Shown one piece after another: positions 63,564-64,000 of a stretch of 64,000 bases of DNA. Each line of letters opens with the position of its first letter. Within the stretch, counting starts at the first letter, position 1. The stretch covers positions 63,096,953 to 63,160,952 of the forward strand of contig OY755239.1 in assembly GCA_963576725.1 (NCBI GenBank). Direction: 5' to 3'. The DNA is from Azorinus chamasolen (Eukaryota > Mollusca > Bivalvia > Cardiida > Solecurtidae). Under the pieces are notes generated by a model. That model saw nothing but the letters and a program-made list of their open reading frames with translations. It was not told the DNA's origin and ran no database searches. Made by a program: the position numbers and the translations under genes.

Positions 63564-63770
63564 ACAGTAAAACCTCTCTAAACATGACGATCAGTTTAGT
63601 ATAAATATCGGTCTTGGAGGTAGGTGGCAGCTTAATGCAGGGTGAAAGTCATGCAGAAAGCTCCTGTAGGAGCTTTCTGCATGACTTTCACCCTGCATTA
63701 AGCAGCCACATGCCTAAAAGTATACAATTTTTTCTCTACTAGAATTCCGGTTTAGAAGTTTGTTTACTGT
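63564..63770 (+). mobile_element. Family C2 hairpin MITE, best reference copy
   Basis: ACAGTAAAACCTCTC to GTTTACTGT with TA flanks. Near-perfect hairpin GTGGCAGCTTAATGCAGG with the apex AGCTCCTGTAGGAGCT. Confidence 0.88.
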
Positions 63771-64000
63771 TATACTCTCTATGTTACACCCCTAAACCTG
63801 CTAGACAGTAATGTGTAGGATGTCCATCAGTCAACTAGAATCAAACAGACAGAAACGTGATGTCACAAAAGCAAATAACTATTTGTTAATTCCTCTTTAG
63901 GATCAATCAATCTTTTTTTATCAGCATCTTGCCAGAGCTAAATTGAAAGTTGCGGCTGATAATGAGCTTTTTAAAAACATATTTGTCAATTAACTATTCA
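63771..64000. other. Unassigned end of window
   Basis: No gene or repeat recognised. Confidence 0.3.

Noticed and set aside
2650..63700. Hairpins as intrinsic transcription terminators
   Set aside because: The DNA is eukaryotic, the hairpins are within TTAA- or TA-flanked repeats, and no U-tract follows them.

Overview
The window looks like accessory, repeat-dense DNA from an invertebrate animal, most likely a bivalve mollusc. The reasons are spliced exons with GT/AG borders, an animal Tc1/mariner transposase, a non-LTR retrotransposon remnant, an interstitial TTAGGG-type telomere tract, and dense short hairpin transposons of the kind common in bivalve genomes. The species cannot be named from the sequence. 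Nothing prokaryotic is present. No tRNA, rRNA or CRISPR array was seen.

Only one host gene is supported. Three phase-compatible exons on the + strand (2855-3018, 4100-4223, 6933-7718) encode the C-terminal 357 residues of a Ser/Asp/Glu/Lys-rich, probably nuclear protein; its 5' exons are not recognised. A complete Tc1-type transposon (5222-6726, intact 335-aa DD34E transposase) sits in its last intron. Other protein-coding remnants are a 5'-truncated LINE reverse transcriptase (1412-2437, - strand) and a decayed mariner-like transposase (42744-43553).

Most of the rest is nested MITEs. Labels used in the feature list: A/A2 (TTAA-flanked, ends CCCTTTCC, hairpin arm GCAAACAGAGCAGACCCTG); B (TTAA-flanked, hairpin arm GATAAATAGAGCATTTGC); C/C2/H (TA-flanked, pogo/mariner-like ends CAGTARAACC, hairpin of CAGGTGGTTGCTTAATGC type); D (hairpin AACAGCTTGGATCC with centre CCGAGTTACTCGG); E, F and L (TTAA-flanked relatives of A with different hairpins); G (ends CAGAGCTCCAGATAAG, 6-bp target duplication); J (ends CCAYGCTTATAAA). 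'Reverse' means the orientation opposite to the first A copy at 2494. Nested insertions inside the window show the target sites directly: TTAA for B and F, TA for C and H.

Layout: 0-2.5 kb hAT-like and LINE remnants; 2.5-8 kb host gene exons with MITEs and Tc1; 8-10.8 kb two elements with long internal tandem repeats; 11-30.4 kb a dense MITE field with a 45-bp satellite at 22-23 kb; 30.49-42.03 kb one giant Foldback-like element; 42-52 kb MITEs and a mariner pseudogene; 52.2-53.6 kb a 46-bp satellite that appears to derive from the D hairpin; 54-59 kb MITEs and a nested 1.8-kb element; 59.2-61.5 kb three unrelated satellites in a row; 61.5-64 kb MITEs.

The most striking item is the 11.5-kb element at 30490-42028. 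Its inverted-repeat arms (about 3.7 and 4.4 kb) are made of about 50 and 65 tandem ~68-bp units, and a perfect 9-bp target duplication (GTGAAATAA) flanks it. Second is a pattern across the hairpin MITEs. Families with different ends and target sites share the apex GCTCCTNNAGGAGC, and several keep the same single mismatch in the stem. Chimeric copies and an insertion at the apex suggest that the hairpins exchange sequence there.
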